In this document: positions 25,101-35,700 of the stretch, in pieces
How positions within the stretch are numbered: the stretch's first letter is position 1
Layout: each line of letters opens with the position of its first letter
From: Chrysaora quinquecirrha
Taxonomy: Eukaryota > Cnidaria > Scyphozoa > Semaeostomeae > Pelagiidae
Length of the DNA stretch: 64,000 nt
Direction of reading: 5' to 3'
Assembly (NCBI GenBank): GCA_014526335.1
Contig: JACTAT010000040.1
Location: forward strand, 263,565 to 327,564
Translations under genes and position numbers: made by a program
Notes under the pieces: model-generated
What the model saw: the letters and a program-made list of their open reading frames with translations, nothing else
The model's database searches: none
Told to the model about the DNA's origin: nothing

Positions 25101-28100
25101 TGGTGCTGAAGAAGGCTCAACATAGCAAAAACACAAAAAAGTCAAACGGAAGAGAGCCTTGGGCTGTATAACTCAGAGAGTTACTCGGCAATTTCCTCAA
25201 GCTCTATAGTTCAGTGGAAACATTGTTGGCTGTCTGGTCATGCAGTTCAGGTTCGAATCCTATCTATTGTGGTATGCCACTTGTGGAAAAATCTGATATG
25301 GTTTTGAATACATTTTGAAAAAGGAATGGACAAAAGCTTGTTAGAGGGATTTTAAGCATTTTTTAGGAAGGAAGTGTCTTTCTTACTTTTGGAACTATGG
25401 AAGCATAGCAAATTACTTTAATGCCTAGTTTTTCTGTGTTTATCCCATGTAAGACGTTCATCAATAGGTAGTCAAGTATTTAACAAAGTTAGCCTTTTTA
25501 TGGCTTCCTCAATTTTAAGACTTGCTCTAAAAATGGATTTCTTGTTCTTGGGGAGAAAAATACGATAGGAAGCTTTTGCTATGCTTAGTTTAAGTCGGTT
25601 TGCTTTAACAGCTTTTGTAGTTAAGTGTTAGTATCTTCACTATTCATATAACAACATAAAAGTGTCATCTGCAAATAATCATGGCTGCAGCTATGCAGCA
25701 TTAGCCACATCATTGACATAGATTATTAAAAGATGCATAAAGGCCAAGGGCTTAAAGGCTTGATGTCAAAATGGCTTGATATTAGCATCTCATTTGAATG
25801 CTTTCAGCATTTCTCTTACAAAAAAAGCTTTGCTCTTTAGTTAAATGAATAAAGCTAAACATTCTATTACTGACACAATGCTGTACAGGAAGACATCTGA
25901 TGAGGGCCTCCCCAGCATAGAAAGCAGAGAAAGCTGGTACTTGGCCATAATTTAGAAAAGTTAAACCCACCTGAACCCAGCTGAACCCGCATTTTAGCAA
26001 GTACACAATTACTGCATGTATGTGTAGGATATTTAAAACATGAAAAATTAGATAGTTGAATCTAAATTTTCAGCAATTTTGATCAATTTTTATCAATTGC
26101 ATAATTAAACTAACCAGCCATTCTTGTGTACTCATCCTTTTGTTTTTCCAACTGCTTTAATCTGATAAGATATTCAGCATGGGTTCCTTTTAAAAATTAA
26201 TAAAAACAGTGATTGTGGATTAGGCAGTGTTTGCAGACACAGCAAAAACTAAGATATTGTAACACCCTAAGTCAAAAAGGAAAGCAAGCATATTATTCAT
26301 TGTACATATATATGCACATAATTATTAATATAAATACATGCTTTTTAGGACAGGGAGCACTTGAGATGGCAGGCCAAGTGGTTAACAGGTTTTGAACTCA
26401 AGATTAGCAGGTTTGTAGGTTGAATCTTGTTAGAACCAAGCTCACTGCCAACTCAACTGCTCATTTCCCAAGCAAGCCTTGTCAGTATGGGTAGTAATCA
26501 CATACCACCTCAAAATTCAGTTGGGTGATTTTTTATCTCACTTAAAAGGCTTCAATGCAACAGGAAAAGAGATGTATTGTAATCAAGGAAGCAAACAGTA
26601 ATGATTCTTAGTAGTTATAGCATGAGAGACATTAATGTCAATACCTTTGTTGAGTTGGTCTAGTTGTTTTTTGAGATCTTTTATCTTTTCTTGGTAAACC
26701 CTGCAAAATAATTTTCAAATCAGCAAGCTATAAATGGTATGCATAAAGGGAAGGTTATTATTATAATTATCTATTATCTAAAGGGGAGGTTATATTGATG
26801 AATCCACTGGAACAATGCTTAGGCTTCGTATTGTATTGGTCCACAGTCTTTTTAATTTCAGGCATTGTTATTATGTTAGTTAAGATAATCTTGGTAAAAT
26901 TAGCCCTTCCTTACTGCATGCCATCACACACACAATCTGATTAAGGTGTGCAAAATGTTGCACATGGCCCTTGGGCCACTGACTTAAGATGTTAGCAAAA
27001 ACTGCAATTATAAAAGGGGTTGAGAGTGAAAACCATAACTTCTAAAAAGGCAAGCTACCAGAGACACAACAATCCCTGACCCCAAAATTTTGAAGGAAAA
27101 ATTTTTGATTTCACTGTGATGGTAATCTTAATTTACAGACACAGACAAAAAATAAGGGAAAGTGAGCACTATGTAGATTATTATATAGAGTACTCCAGGC
27201 AGACAGATACTATATCAGCCATCTATAATGACTCACAGAACCCTTGCTGGAGTTTCTCCAAAATGCAGGGAGAAATGCATAAATAAACATAAAAGGAGGA
27301 CAAGCCAATAGCATCTATTATGTTCTCAAAAATATTTTGGAAGTTCCTCGAGGGACAACAAAGTCAAAGATTTCAAGTCTGGAGAAAAACTTTGGTAATT
27401 ATTTCATAAGCAGCAACAACAGGTGAAGGTGAAGGTGAAATGGTGTTTTAGTGCCAGTCGCTAGGATCTCAGTAGTATGCTAACTAATTGAGACCACGAC
27501 CCTGGCCGTGACGCTACCGTGGCTGGGCTCGAACCCTGACCACACTAAGCTTCTGACACCACGAGTCAGCTGGATTACACCACGACGCCACAGCAACTTC
27601 TACGCCACAGCACAACAATATTATTAATAATTGTAATTTATTTACTGTATAAAGGCTCAATGCCTGTCACAGATTCAGCCATCCAGCCAAATTATAAAAC
27701 AATTTTTATTTAACTTTTTACCCTGTATGTTTAAAAAATGAAAATATGAAATAAGTATAAGATATTCAGGTTGACTAGGCTCATGGCAGACTGTCAAAAG
27801 CAATCAATCAAATAAATAATAAAATAAATTATAAGTAAACTCACTGTTCTTTCATTTCTGTGAACTCTTCTTCCATTGTGACCATATCTGTTTCGCTTGC
27901 ATCTTCTGTGTCTAAAAATATGAAATAAAATTGACAGAGTTAGGGTTTCAGGGTTAGGGAAGGGTTTAGGTTTAGGACTAGGGTAGTGTTTTAGGGTTAG
28001 GGTTAGGGTAGGGTTTTAGGGTTAATGTAGGGTTAGGGTTATGAATAGGGTTAATTTTAGGATTTTTGACAAAAGAAGTATATCTCATCTGCTAATTTGC

Positions 28101-28776
28101 AGAGTACAGCTTTTTCCAACAAGACCTCGGGATGCAAGAGCCCCTTTCTATTGTTCTATCCTATTGTTACCCTATATTTCTATTGAAAAACTTGGGTGCG
28201 CAAGTGCCCAACTCTGCAGTCTGCCAGACGGGATTTTATGATGTGTGCGGGGAATAACTTCCCTGTGCCATTTCGTTCAAACAATAGGGCCTATTGCTTT
28301 CCTATTTTTCTCACCCGCACAATTCCTTACGCCAAAAAAACAAAGAATGCAGTCTCGGCAGTCTGGGTCATCTGTTTGAATCAATAGCATCATATTGCTG
28401 TTTTTGTTGTGATTTTGAAGGGGTCTTTGCTGTCAAACTGCATCTGTACATGACAATTTTACACAACCTGCAATAGGGTAAAATCCTTTGCGTCGAATGA
28501 TAACATAAAATGCAGGGTTGGTCAAAGAGTCGCGCCGCGCGGAGGCAAAAAAATTAAAAAGGGGCCTAAAACCAAAGAGAAAGAGGCAGCAGGCGCATCA
28601 AGAAACAGGTACAAGACAAATAAAATCAAATTTCAAAATCGGAGAATCAGTTTACCTTCATCAGAGTTATCGACTATATCAGCTGTGTCTCTCTCATTAT
28701 CAGAATCAAAAAATAAGTCATCCCTATCGTCGTACGAGTGATCGGATCTGTGCGGAAGACCTTTCTTGGCAGCCAT
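16176..28776 (-). CDS. suds3: SUDS3/SDS3, Sin3-HDAC corepressor subunit (14 exons, complete)
   Basis: SDS3 is a stable subunit of the nuclear Sin3-histone deacetylase corepressor; its coiled coil mediates dimerisation and HDAC contacts. Exons: 28776-28656 (MAAKKGLP, acidic), 27911-27845 (TEDASETD...FTEMKEQ), 26700-26645, 26186-26115, 24739-24720 (20-nt microexon), 24376-24317, 23139-23043 (these form the coiled coil, ending ENEKATLELTG), 22054-21959 (TRKLRRRPNDP), 21087-21026 (SDLKKLNKL), 20180-20141, 19285-19201 (EAKIEDGRLFYEKKW), 17893-17840 (YHKGQAIFLEHKDG), 17216-17186 (31-nt microexon), 16292-16176 (KIYLSHLQKGKYSVRKR, stop TGA). All junctions are GT-AG and phases match; the sum is 978 nt, 325 residues, close to the ~328 of the human protein. 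The last four exons form the C-terminal Tudor-like domain. Relative to human, a short Gln-Leu-Asn-Tyr segment before the SDLKKLNKL block is missing. The weakest donors are gttcgt (exon 11) and gtgata (exon 8). Confidence 0.96.
16740..17000. repeat. 'cttgatgtggtgg' repeat, foldback
   Basis: Repeats 'gtggtgggttattatgcttgatgtggtggtattttttgcatactgtgatggataagcactactgtggtgg' and ends with the inverted form ('gtacgcaaaaaataccac'). Related to the left half of 10550-10940. It lies in the last SUDS3 intron. Confidence 0.75.
20266..20650 (+). repeat. Diverged tRNA-like SINE pair
   Basis: Two degraded copies of the unit 'ggctgtatgactcagagagttactcgg...ttggctctctgatcatgcagtccaggctcgaatcc...gtggtatgcc'. 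The RNA polymerase III B-box-like 'ggctcgaatacc' is still visible near 20370. SUDS3 intron. Confidence 0.6.
22085..22615. mobile_element. Composite inverted-repeat element with 'ttcacacgaga' ends
   Basis: Contains 'ctggatcggctttggtccgatccag' and 'ccgttcacacgagatctcttggatcc' on the left and complements ('ctaaagcggaccagagccgatctag', 'tctcgtgtgaatgga') on the right. The left part looks like two nested termini. No transposase. It lies in the SUDS3 intron next to the TRKLRRRPNDP exon. Confidence 0.65.
23310..23470. repeat. 'caacatt/gttggg' degenerate repeat
   Basis: Short tract rich in alternating caacatt and its partner gttggg ('acacaacatttcctgttgggcaaaacatcagcaacatttagcc'), giving partial hairpins. 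SUDS3 intron. Origin unknown. Confidence 0.4.
23800..24150. mobile_element. Dispersed element with agctcggtcaggcgagat ends
   Basis: Starts near 'agctcggtcaggcgagatgag' and ends 'gttctgtcggatctcagttagatgagccagctcgccttaccagggttgcccacc'. It contains 'tttacaaacaaaagattgtattgttctgtc'. The same sequence occurs split on both sides of the giant foldback (58480-58684 and 60644-60800), so this copy serves as a reference without the satellite. SUDS3 intron. Confidence 0.7.
24480..24600 (+). repeat. Degraded tRNA-like SINE fragment
   Basis: Contains 'cgttggctctctgatatgcagtctatgttcaaatc' and '...attgtggtatgctacacgttgagaaatctatcc', matching the 3' half of the unit at 24860-25300. Confidence 0.6.
24860..25300 (+). 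repeat. Two tandem tRNA-like SINE units
   Basis: Two copies in a row, with unit starts near 24858 and 25102, each running 'tgctgaagaaggctcaacat...gagccttgggctgtatgactcagagagttactcgg...agttcagtggaaac...ttggctctctggtcatgcagtccaggctcgaatcc...attgtggtatgccacttgtggaaaaatct'. The 'ggttcgaatcc/ggctcgaatcc' core is a polymerase III B-box. The period of about 242 bp and the shared junction suggest that the tandem form is itself an amplification unit. SUDS3 intron. Confidence 0.75.
27420..27610 (-). repeat. tRNA-like SINE, second family
   Basis: On the minus strand the sequence reads 'gtggtgtaatccagctgactcgtggtgtcagaagcttagtgtggtcagggttcgagcccagccacgg', with a B-box 'ggttcgagccc' and an A-box-like start about 45 bases upstream. 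It does not fold as a functional tRNA. SUDS3 intron; a fragment of the same family is at 13915-14000. Confidence 0.65.
27940..28060 (+). repeat. Interstitial telomere-like TTAGGG tract
   Basis: Degenerate array of ttaggg/tttaggg units, with uninterrupted 'ttagggttagggttaggg' near 27992-28010. TTAGGG is the telomere unit of cnidarians and most animals. It sits in SUDS3 intron 1, so it is not a chromosome end. Confidence 0.85.
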
Positions 28777-30026
28777 TTTGTGACAAGGGAAGAGAGAACA
28801 TGAAACTTGTTGTGGTTGTGGTTGAAGCTAACAGTTTGTGGAAACAAGGGACAGGGAACGGAACATGGGAAACAAGGAATGGATAGGATTACGCGGAACG
28901 GCGAATGACGAATAACATTACTGGGGAATTCAGCCTCAACCACATTCTATTAAATTGTCTTGCAGACTGTCTCAGAGATCGTGAACAGGGAATGAGAAGT
29001 GGAAAAGAAGGATGGAGAATGGCGAACAGGGAACATGGGGTGGTCTGCAATTATTGCAAAGATAGACATAGATAATTCGGTAAAAGGCTGGCAGCATTTA
29101 AATTTTATAAATCGCAAGATATCGAATTTTCATGAAAAATCGTAAAGAACATACAACATTAAGTCTAGGTGCAAAGTTTCCCTATCTCAAAGCTTGTATT
29201 ATCAAATTTGCGAGCGTTCAGAGTTTACGATTTTATAAGGGCTCAGACGGATTAGGGTAAAAAGTCTCACAAACTTCATTTTTTGCTGTTTAAAGACTTT
29301 ATAGAATTGCGAACTCTCAATGCTAAAAAATTAAGAACAGAAACGCTAGGACAGTGAAACTTTGTAATTAGACTAAGGTTCAGATGCTTTGTATGATTTT
29401 GGGCATAAAAACACTTGTGGTTCCAAAAATTTCGATTCTTGCTGAATTAACCTGGGCGAAATAACCTATTACCATACAAATGTTAAAGAGGACAGAAATT
29501 TCCGAAGTTCAATGAGAGAAAGTGAAAAATAGAAATCCTTCAAGCATATGAAATTGTTTGCCTGCTAAGCATTTAAGAGCAGCAAATACATCAACTTGAA
29601 TGGATTGTTTCAATCTTAGAGTACAATGTTCATGATAAATGTGTTAGATAATATAACAGAGTACAGATGCACAATGAAGTACAAATTTAAAATCTAAATT
29701 CTAGAAGCAAAAAATTATAATATTTCTTTGTCAAACAAGCTCATCATATTTCTATTTGGTATAGATTTCTTGTCGCAACACATACCCCACGTTTAACTGA
29801 TGCAAATTTTAAAGCAACTTAATAAAACAAGCAGTAAAAAGATTATTCAGAAACTTGACGTCTTCGGAGACTAGAATTTAAAATACTCCTACAATAAGGA
29901 ATTTCAACATGACTTTATTTTACAACACAACACTTAGTTTTAGTAACAGGTGTGCTAAGGCTAAAACTAGCTGTACAGTTCCATTTCTTCATTCACGCTC
30001 TTGTCGACATGGCTCACATTCAGAAC
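28777..30026. other. SUDS3 upstream spacer
   Basis: Contains the presumed SUDS3 promoter immediately right of 28776; no TATA box is obvious. From 28840 to 29040 the sequence is rich in 'ggaacagggaac'-like purine runs. The block at about 29130-29400 ('ctaggtgcaaagtttccctatctcaaagcttgtattatcaaatttgcg...cgctaggacagtgaaac') resembles 3940-4130 and, more weakly, 35800-36020, so it is an old dispersed repeat. No gene seen. Confidence 0.5.
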
Positions 30027-30578
30027 TACAGTTGACATCCGCTATCTCGAACTCGAAGATAGCGAATGTTCGAAATAACGGATGCCCCATAATAATGTAA
30101 AAAATTATAGTTTTTAAGTCAGAAAAGGAACCCCTATTAACATGCAGGGTTACTGATCCCAAATTTCATCAAACAAGTTTGGTATTTTTTACATAGAAGT
30201 CAAAAAGCTCATCTGCTTTCATCCTCACTATTGGTGAAATTGAGTGAAATGATGAAATGATGGCAATGCAGCACATCTCGAAAGAGAACAGCTTAGTCTA
30301 TTGTATACATGGGGAGCATATCACTTAGCTGCTGCCATTCCCGCTCCGCTAAGCGAACTTATACATATTTTCGCCTGTCTCTTTATCCAGTTCACCAGAA
30401 AAGTTGGCAAAGTTCGAGATAAAGAGCAGGTTTTCCTCCATGGGAAATCGAAAATGGTTCGAGACAGCGAATTTTCGAGATAGTGGATGATTTTTCTAAA
30501 AAAACCCTTACACCAAAACGAAGGGAATGGAAAATCGTTTGAGATAGCGAATGTTCGAGATAGCGGATGTCAACTGTA
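30027..30578. mobile_element. Pogo/Tigger-type non-autonomous element (copy 2)
   Basis: TA-flanked (30027-30028 and 30577-30578) with ends CAGTTGACATCCGCTATCTCGA and TCGAGATAGCGGATGTCAACTG. About 548 bp, longer than copy 1 at 5142-5582 because of extra interior sequence. The shared interior includes 'agcatatcacttagctgctgcc' and 'caggttttcctccatgggaaatcg'. Confidence 0.88.
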
Positions 30579-30589
30579 GTTGCCAACCT

Positions 30590-31098
30590 GCCGACATAAG
30601 TGCTCTGGCAAGTAGTTGATAACTAGTTCCTTTATGACGACAACCGGCAACTACTCGGCACCTGGTTTCCAGGAAGTTGAGCATGTTCTATGTACTTCTG
30701 CGATTAGTTGACAACTGATTCCAGTCAAATTTTCATCTTGCTCCATCGATGATCTGATGCAAGCATCACACTAACGACGTGGAAGTTTTGGATTGAAAAA
30801 CATTAGAGAATCAGAAGCAACAATCAGGATCATGTGATCTACGATACGACAGAACTAACGCCAGCTAGTTGTAACTGCTAACTTATTTCGAAAGTCGACA
30901 TGTCAGCAACTAGTGAGAACTTATAAAATGCAGGTTATTGCAGTGACAAGAGCACTCGTGTCGAACGCGACTGACGGGAATCAGTTGTCGACTAATCACA
31001 GAAGAATAGCTAGAACATATCAAACTTTTTTGGACTGTCTGTGCGACGACCAGTTGCCGTCAAAAAAGAGCGAGTAACCAACTGGTTGCCAAAGCGCT
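30590..31098. mobile_element. Foldback-type repeat with gttgccgtc arms
   Basis: Inverted repeat: 'gagcatgttctatgtacttctgcgattagttgacaactgattcc' (about 30678-30721) pairs with 'ggaatcagttgtcgactaatcacagaagaatagctagaacat' (about 30976-31018). Outer arms carry related 'caactactcggcacctgg' and 'ccaactggttgcc' motifs. Similar sequence resumes at 32450-32530, which suggests that the 31099-32444 element inserted into its right end. Confidence 0.65.
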
Positions 31099-32444
31099 TA
31101 CACGTTTTTTTTATAGAGCACTACTTTATAAGGAACCTACATGTAGAAGGCTCGAAAATTTAAAGAACTTATATTACTAAAGAGAAAATCATTAAGGAAC
31201 TTTTCAGGGCATTTTTTAAGAAATTTTCACTACTGGGGAAAATTTGGAAAAGGGCCTAAAAGCGTAATAACCAAAAGTAGCTAAAATACATCATTTTAAA
31301 GATTTCACAGTTGCTCAAAATAAGAAATGACAAAGGACCAGGGGCGCAATTCAACAGAATTTTTCAGGAGGTGTCAAGAGGTACTGAATAAAGAAGGCTG
31401 TAGAACGTCTAAGCAACCAGAGGGGTCTGGGGGCTTGCTGTCCCTGAAAATTTTGAAAAGTTCGGTAGCTAGAGTCGCTCTCGTGATCATTTCAGGAAAC
31501 TTTTTTTCATTTTGCGCAGCCAAGTTTTTTAAGAAAGCGGAAGAAACAGAAGATAAGTTGTGCCGAAATTTAATTGAAGTTATCGCCTGATGCCTGTGAT
31601 AGTCCAAAACGTAAAATAAGTACAGAACGACTGACTCCACTTTTCTGTGGTTTAGAGTTTGGGGAATCCACTGCTGACGGTCGCACTGACTACCAATACA
31701 TGCTACTATCAAGAAGGGATTGGGTTGCAATCGGCCGAAAGTTGCCACATCTGAGGGCCCTGTAAGAAATCGTAATATACTGTCTCGAAAACTGCTTAAA
31801 ATTGCAGCTTTTCTTTCGCACCAGTTATTCAAATTTTCCGAAGGCTCTCGAGGTATCCGAGGTATCCGTAAAAGATAACCGCAAAAAAAATACTTAAGAA
31901 GCTCGTAACGATAGTGTGGATGGTTCTGGGATACTGTTAGGCCTAATGCATGTTGTAGCTAATTCACGAAAGACATTTTCACTTAAACCCACCAGTTGAT
32001 ATTCAAGTGGGTAAGTGGGAATCAACAAGGGCCCCAACTACTGGGGAAATCGTATGATTTTGGCGCTCACTACTGGGGAAGGCATTGGGCCTACTGGGGA
32101 ACATTCCCCAGTAGTTACACTGTTAAAAATGCCCTGGAACTTTTCAATGTTGATTGCTTTTATCACTGCAAATAATCAAGAATTAGAAAGCCGGTTCCAT
32201 TCATTTGCTGTCGAAATCCACATAAATAGTACGCTAAGCATGTATCAAATGTTTCCTTGAGTAGTCCCGAGCTTTGCTCACATGCAAGTGTCTCTCTATT
32301 ATTGTTATGACCACTGTATGTGCAGTTAAAATTAAGGAACTATTAAGGAACTTTTTGAACTACGATTGCCTCAAAAGAGGTCCAAAAATAAGGAACTTTA
32401 AGAACTAGGCATTGAGGTAGGTTCCTTATAAAAAAAGCGTTTAC
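31099..32444. mobile_element. TACACG-type element (copy 3, long form)
   Basis: Left end TTACACGTTTTTTTTATAG...TTTATAAGGAACCTAC; right end GTAGGTTCCTTATAAAAAAAGCGTTTAC. About 1.35 kb, much longer than the other copies. It includes a 152-codon minus-strand open frame (31374-31832) that I do not recognise and a cluster of 'actactgggga' motifs near 32035-32115. Confidence 0.7.
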
Positions 32445-32727
32445 GCCTAAAGGTCAGTTGCGATAAATTTAGTTGCAAAAATCGTCGATTAGCAGTCGGC
32501 AATTAGTTCTGCCAAATGTAAATGTCGACATATGGCTGTAGATAATGGTGGCTGGGGACGCATGAAAACTTTCCTACTCTCTGTATTTTCTAAGCGCCAA
32601 TATTAATATTTTTTAAAGCAAACATCTTTGTCAGCAAATGTCTTTTGCATCTTACTCCACATAGGCTATCAATTTTAGACAATAAAGGGCTTTCAAACTA
32701 AAAGCTTTGCAAAATATTTTACTAACT

Positions 32728-35700
32728 CTAATTATCACGCCTTAATTTCATTTCTGAAAATGCTAACCCACCGAATTGATTATTCCATGTTTCCCATGTC
32801 ATAGCATACAGAAATGTTTGGTTGTAGGAATAAAAATGGTTATTCAGATTTGAACTATAGTCTGTGCTGTGCCACCAAGGCCCACGTGTCCATACAGCCA
32901 TATTTAAGGCTGTATTATCGTTATCGCTATCATAGGACGAGAAATACATTCCATTATTAGCGCTCATCGAATCTCCGATATTACCATCGTTATAGCTTAA
33001 CCTTAACTGATACTTGCTTATCTTGTTGCTTACTCTAAATTCCGTGTACTTAGCATAGCCGTGCTCTCCTTTTGTGTTTTGTATGTCAACTCTAAGGGTA
33101 GCGTTGCTTTTTGATGTCAGAAAGCTAATTGCTTCCAATCCAAGCCAGAAGCTATCTTTTAAGTCTCCAAATCCATCTTTACATTCCTCCCAAGACCTTT
33201 GAAAATCCACTTTGTTACTTTTTCTTCGCTGAAATACTGTCCAACCACCTCCATCAGTAGTCATATCACAGTAAGCCAAAAAACTTTGACGATTTTCCCC
33301 CAAAATTCGAATTTGTCCATTTGTAGTTATGCCTTCTTCGTATGCTTCTTTGCAATCTCTATAACCTTAGAAAACATACATCAAACCCTTTCACAACCTG
33401 TGTTTTTATTGCAAAATAGTTGATTGATGGCATAGAGATAGAATTATAAAAACACTTATACGTGTTTTTATATTCCTACCTCTATTGTTGATGGCCACAA
33501 CAGGTATGGACAGCTAAAGCAAGTTCAAATATGTTTAAAAAAAAATTGGTGGCCAAGAATGACCGATCACTCCCATCATCTGTCAAGCACTTTGTCAGCA
33601 TTTTATATCAGGACACTAACATGCAGTATAGTTCACATAGCTGAAAGCTGTTCGAGTCATGAGAGCATAAGGCTACAAAACTATCCTACTCCTATTCTTC
33701 CTGTTTGGCTAAAAAAATTAAGCAAATCAAATATTTAACAGTGCAGATGCAACGACAAACCATTTAAGACATATCAACCAGTCTTATTTCATTCAAATAT
33801 CCGTATCCGTCTAAAGGGATAGCTTTATGATAACCGATACTGAGGGATCGATTGTTTGTGTTGTGCGCTGGCCGCCTTGCTAGTCTATATACTAATACGT
33901 GAAGTTGGGATGAGCATGGGGAGATTATTCTCCTTGTCAGGAATCGTTCCACGGTTGCACGGCTACGGTCGTTAGCGGCAAAAAGAATCATTCCTGAATT
34001 TATTAAGAGCCTGAAACTTTCTATTCTACTGTTAGTACCCTATTTACCAGCGTAAAGGTGCGTCGTAGAATTGGACTCAGATTGCCTATGTTGCAGAAGC
34101 ATGCATGAGGAAAAGTGAATATGCTGCGCCATAAGCGGGGAAAATGGGGAATTTTGAATGTGTAAGAAAGTAATGAAATTTAAACATTATCAAAGAGTAA
34201 CACGGAATCTTAGGCTTAAGTTACTAAACCCAAAACAAACCTTCAGAAGCTATCTTTTTCCATATTACAGCAGGAGACTTGAATTTCTTCAAATCTTTTT
34301 CATCTTTGATCGAAATCTGCTTTTTGCCGTCTCCATTTTCATCGACAACATAGCGGCATTGATCTTGTCTTGAGCAATGGTGATGTTCATTTGTTGTAAC
34401 AAAAGTTGCATCATTCTTATTTATATCAGCATCAGTAGACGGGTATATTGCTTGAAAGAAGGAACCTTCCGTATTAAGCTGACTTACTGCACCCTGGATC
34501 ACAAAAAACAGCATAATACCAGAATCATATTTTGAAATCTTCGCTGAAAAATATCCAATTGATGGGGACCTCCGCATGCAGCTACCTTTTATCCTGAAGA
34601 TGATCCTGAATCCTGTTGTTAAACATGCGCTTGGTAACTTCCTTTAGAACGACGGACTTCGACACTGATTCTGATCTTTTGAAACGCTCGGCTCTATGAC
34701 CCAATTCTTATCAATTTCTCGACTTCCTTGTAGCTTTCTTTAACCAGTCATATTACTCAATTATGCCCACCTGTTATAATAGAAAATGTCTGCATATGGA
34801 TTAGAGTCCCTGACTTTTCTATTCAAAATGAGAAATCGATTATTCTCGGTAAATATATTACCAGTTTTCCAACTAGAAAGACTAACGAGTTCCTTTGAAA
34901 ATACTAGTTTCTAGTAAACCGAAAAGACTAACATATTGGCGAAACTACCTGTAATGTTTGCTGTTATTCTAATTTGCCAAACGTGTTATACTTGAGATCC
35001 CAAATACGTTCCCTGCGTAGCCAGCTACGCAACAGAAATTTAAGTTACTGAGTGGGTGGGCAATCACCTCCCAGGCCCTTAGCCCTGCCCCCCTACTGAA
35101 CTGAAAAAGCGCTTTTGCCCCGTGGCCCCTCGGGTGCTCTGTATCGAACTTACATGTTTTTTTTTCCTTTACAACCTTCTTACTCAATATTCTTAGGTTC
35201 GATTCATTTCAGATTAGTTTCAAACAACTACACGCATTTTTTTATAAGGAAGTGCTTTATAAGGAAGGTAGTACTCGGGCTGGCAAAAGCATAAGGAATT
35301 TCTAGTACTGGACCGGAGACTACTAAGGAATCTGACTTTTTCTTTAACTTAGCATTTCGATTAAAAAATGAAGTTTTGAATAAGCAATACTTATCGACAA
35401 TGGTTTTCAATCAATATTCATTTCTACTAGTCTTCTGAAACCTTTATAACCTATATTTCCTTGACCATTGGTTGTTTTTAAGAATCACAAAGTAAGAAGT
35501 TAAGGAATCGCTAAAGAATATTGAGTACTCAATTTTCACCATCAGTTAAGGAATTTTCAGTACTGACTCTGAGCCGAACTTCTTTATGAAAAGAAATGCG
35601 TGTACCCTGCGTGTAACATGAAAAACAGCCAGTCTAAGGCAGTCTGGAGGTGATATTCTGAAAAACATTTGGGGAGTATGCCCTTAGACCACTCTACAAA

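Noticed and set aside
31374..31832. 152-codon minus-strand open frame
   Set aside because: Lies wholly inside a TACACG-type element, has no recognisable domain and includes low-complexity repeat sequence.
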